9,237 bases of DNA, taken from NCBI GenBank assembly GCA_050732575.1, contig JBOHRF010000197.1:1-9237 (forward strand). Direction: 5' to 3'. The position numbers and the translations under genes were made by a program. The DNA comes from JBBDWZ01 sp050732575 (GTDB taxonomy: Bacteria; Gemmatimonadota; Gemmatimonadetes; Longimicrobiales; RSA9). Below the pieces are notes generated by a model. That model was given only the letters and a program-made list of their open reading frames with translations, did no database searches and had not been told where the DNA came from. This document shows positions 7,645 to 9,237 of the stretch, piece after piece (position 1 is the stretch's first letter; each line of letters opens with the position of its first letter).

Positions 7645-9192
7645 ATGGAAACGGCCAACAGAATTCTCATTCTCGACTACGGTTCGCAGTTCACGCAGCT
7701 CATTGCGCGCCGCATCCGCGAACAACGCGTGTACTGCGAGATCCAGCCCGGCACGCTCAGCGCAGAACAGGTGAAGGCCTGGCAGCCCAAGGGCATTGTG
7801 CTTTCGGGCGGGCCCAATTCTGTTTACGACCCGGAGGTCCCGCTGCCCGACGCGGCGCTATTCGATTTGGGAATACCGATACTGGGTGTTTGTTATGGCA
7901 TGCAGGCCATAGCGCATCTGCGTGGTGGCAAGGTGGTGCCGGGACGTCGCGAGTACGGCCGCGCCCAATTGCACATCGAGCGCGAGGATGCCCTCTTCCA
8001 CGGTTTTGCTTGCGGTGAATCGATCACAGTGTGGGCCAGCCATGGCGATCATATCGACGAACCGCCACCGGGTTTTACGACCCTTGCCACGACACCCTCA
8101 TTGCGCGTGGCTGCCTTCCGCTCCAACGATCGACCCCTGATCGGCGTGCAATTCCATCCGGAAGTTGCGCATACCACTCGCGGCGATCAGATCTATTCCA
8201 ACTTCCTGTTTGCCATCTGCGGTTGTGAGCCCACCTGGACAGCAGGCTCGTTTATTGATGAATCCATTGCCCGTATCCGCGAGCAGGTCGGCACTGAGCA
8301 GGTAATTTGTGGCTTGTCCGGTGGTGTCGATTCGGCGGTAGCTGCAGCGCTCGTGCATCGGGCTGTTGGTGATCAACTAACCTGCATCTTCGTGGACCAC
8401 GGACTCCTGCGCCAAGGCGAGCGTGACGCGGTAGAACGTGCGTTCCGCCAGCACCTGGGAATCCGTCTGGTCGCGGTCGATGCAGCCGCGGATTTTCTGG
8501 ACCAACTTAATTTGGTCGAGGATCCGGAAGAAAAGCGGCGCCGCATCGGTGCGACCTTCATTCGCGTCTTCGAGCGTGCCGCGCTGGCGGAAGGGCAGGG
8601 CGCGCGCTTTCTGGTCCAGGGCACACTCTATCCGGACGTCATTGAATCCGTCTCGATCAAGGGCCCTTCCGCAACCATCAAAACGCATCACAACGTGGGC
8701 GGGCTGCCGCGCGACATGAAATTCCAGCTGGTAGAGCCGCTGCGCGAATTGTTCAAGGATGAAGTGCGCAACGTGGGTCGCGAGCTTGGACTGCCCGAGG
8801 AAATGGTCGGTCGGCATCCGTTTCCGGGTCCCGGCCTGGCCATTCGCGTGTTGGGCGATGTCACTGCGGAACGCCTGCGCGTGCTGCGTCAGGCCGACCG
8901 GATCTACCTGGAGGAAATCCGCGCCGCCAACTTGTACGATGACATCTGGCAGGCGTTTGCTGTGCTTCTGCCCGTGCGCAGCGTGGGTGTGATGGGGGAT
9001 GCACGAACGTATGAGAACGTGGTGGCGTTGCGCGCCGTCACCAGTCGCGACGGGATGACGGCCGACTGGTACCCGTTTCCCCATGACGTTCTGGCCCGCA
9101 TCTCTTCCCGCATTATCAATGAGGTGCGAGGCGTGAATCGCGTGTGCTACGACATCAGCTCGAAGCCGCCCGCCACCATTGAATGGGAGTAA
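7645..9192 (+). CDS. guaA: GuaA, glutamine-hydrolysing GMP synthase
   Basis: Converts XMP, ATP and glutamine to GMP in the cytoplasm, the last step of de novo guanine nucleotide synthesis. The 515 residues hold both catalytic domains. The N-terminal class I glutamine amidotransferase has C83 in GVCYGMQAIAH and the H171/E173 pair in FHPEV, a complete triad. The ATP-pyrophosphatase domain begins near residue 205 with GLSGGVDSAVAAAL (SGGVDS at 225-230). HHNVGGLP, PLRELFKDEVR and FPGPGLAIRVLG follow. The C-terminal dimerisation domain ends in the family signature CYDISSKPPATIEWE. Length and all motifs are normal. The ATG directly follows the lysA TGA with no spacer. The purine-rich GAGGTGGAG at 7624-7632, inside lysA, is a likely ribosome binding site about 12 bases upstream. 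Confidence 0.97.
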   Translation: METANRILILDYGSQFTQLIARRIREQRVYCEIQPGTLSAEQVKAWQPKGIVLSGGPNSVYDPEVPLPDAALFDLGIPILGVCYGMQAIAHLRGGKVVPGRREYGRAQLHIEREDALFHGFACGESITVWASHGDHIDEPPPGFTTLATTPSLRVAAFRSNDRPLIGVQFHPEVAHTTRGDQIYSNFLFAICGCEPTWTAGSFIDESIARIREQVGTEQVICGLSGGVDSAVAAALVHRAVGDQLTCIFVDHGLLRQGERDAVERAFRQHLGIRLVAVDAAADFLDQLNLVEDPEEKRRRIGATFIRVFERAALAEGQGARFLVQGTLYPDVIESVSIKGPSATIKTHHNVGGLPRDMKFQLVEPLRELFKDEVRNVGRELGLPEEMVGRHPFPGPGLAIRVLGDVTAERLRVLRQADRIYLEEIRAANLYDDIWQAFAVLLPVRSVGVMGDARTYENVVALRAVTSRDGMTADWYPFPHDVLARISSRIINEVRGVNRVCYDISSKPPATIEWE

Positions 9193-9198
9193 GCGAAA

Positions 9199-9229
9199 CG
9201 GCGGGGAACCGGGTGGCGGTTCCGTGCCG
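9199..9229 (+). terminator. Imperfect hairpin just after guaA, possible terminator
   Basis: Seven bases after the guaA stop, CGGCG at 9199-9203 pairs with TGCCG at 9225-9229 (one G-U). GGAACC at 9205-9210 pairs with GGTTCC at 9218-9223, with one G-G mismatch between the two blocks and a 7-base GGGTGGC loop. This makes about 11 base pairs of strong stem. The following bases (GGTTACCC to the window end) are not a T-run, so it is not a classical intrinsic terminator. It could be a weak terminator, an mRNA 3' end stabiliser, or chance in GC-rich DNA. Confidence 0.35.
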
Positions 9230-9237
9230 GGTTACCC

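Noticed and set aside
9183..9237. Possible next gene starting at ATG 9183, overlapping the guaA stop and open to the window end
   Set aside because: It has only 18 complete codons, no ribosome binding site, no recognisable motif, and runs through a strong hairpin. It cannot be excluded because the window ends.

Overview
This is a densely packed housekeeping region of a bacterial chromosome. Every recognisable gene lies on the + strand, and there is no intergenic stretch longer than about 25 bases. Composition is moderately GC-rich (roughly 60% by eye). The ten-N spacer suggests a scaffolded draft or metagenome assembly. The mix of genes (rodA-accD-folC-hisS-proS-lysA-guaA), the archaeal/eukaryote-like short ProS and the GC level fit Gemmatimonadota or a related FCB-type lineage. 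That placement is an inference from gene content and remembered gene order, not from a search.

Layout: a 3' fragment of an unidentified gene (1-93); rodA, the SEDS peptidoglycan polymerase of the elongation machinery (115-1362); accD, the carboxyltransferase beta subunit of acetyl-CoA carboxylase (1365-2274, interrupted by the N spacer at 2227-2236); folC, folylpolyglutamate/dihydrofolate synthase (2291-3610, TTG start); hisS (3619-4914); proS (4917-6380); lysA, diaminopimelate decarboxylase (6385-7644, GTG start); guaA, GMP synthase (7645-9192). A hairpin follows guaA at 9199-9229, and the window ends in it.

Gene spacings from rodA onward are about 2, 16, 8, 2, 4 and 0 bases, so the block is most simply read as one long co-transcribed operon with coupled translation. 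The products cover cell-wall elongation, the committed step of fatty-acid synthesis, folate cofactors, charging of tRNA-His and tRNA-Pro, the last step of lysine synthesis (which draws on the meso-diaminopimelate also used in peptidoglycan) and GMP supply. The common theme is biomass and growth rate rather than one pathway.

I found no mobile element, CRISPR array, RNA gene, defence system or obviously new system. The points worth a second look are small: RodA has Gln and Asn where the family normally has Glu and Lys in its QPSExxK motif; the N spacer breaks accD's frame although its two flanks join in frame if they overlap by three bases; a small hairpin spans the folC stop and reaches the hisS start codon; and a longer imperfect hairpin follows guaA.
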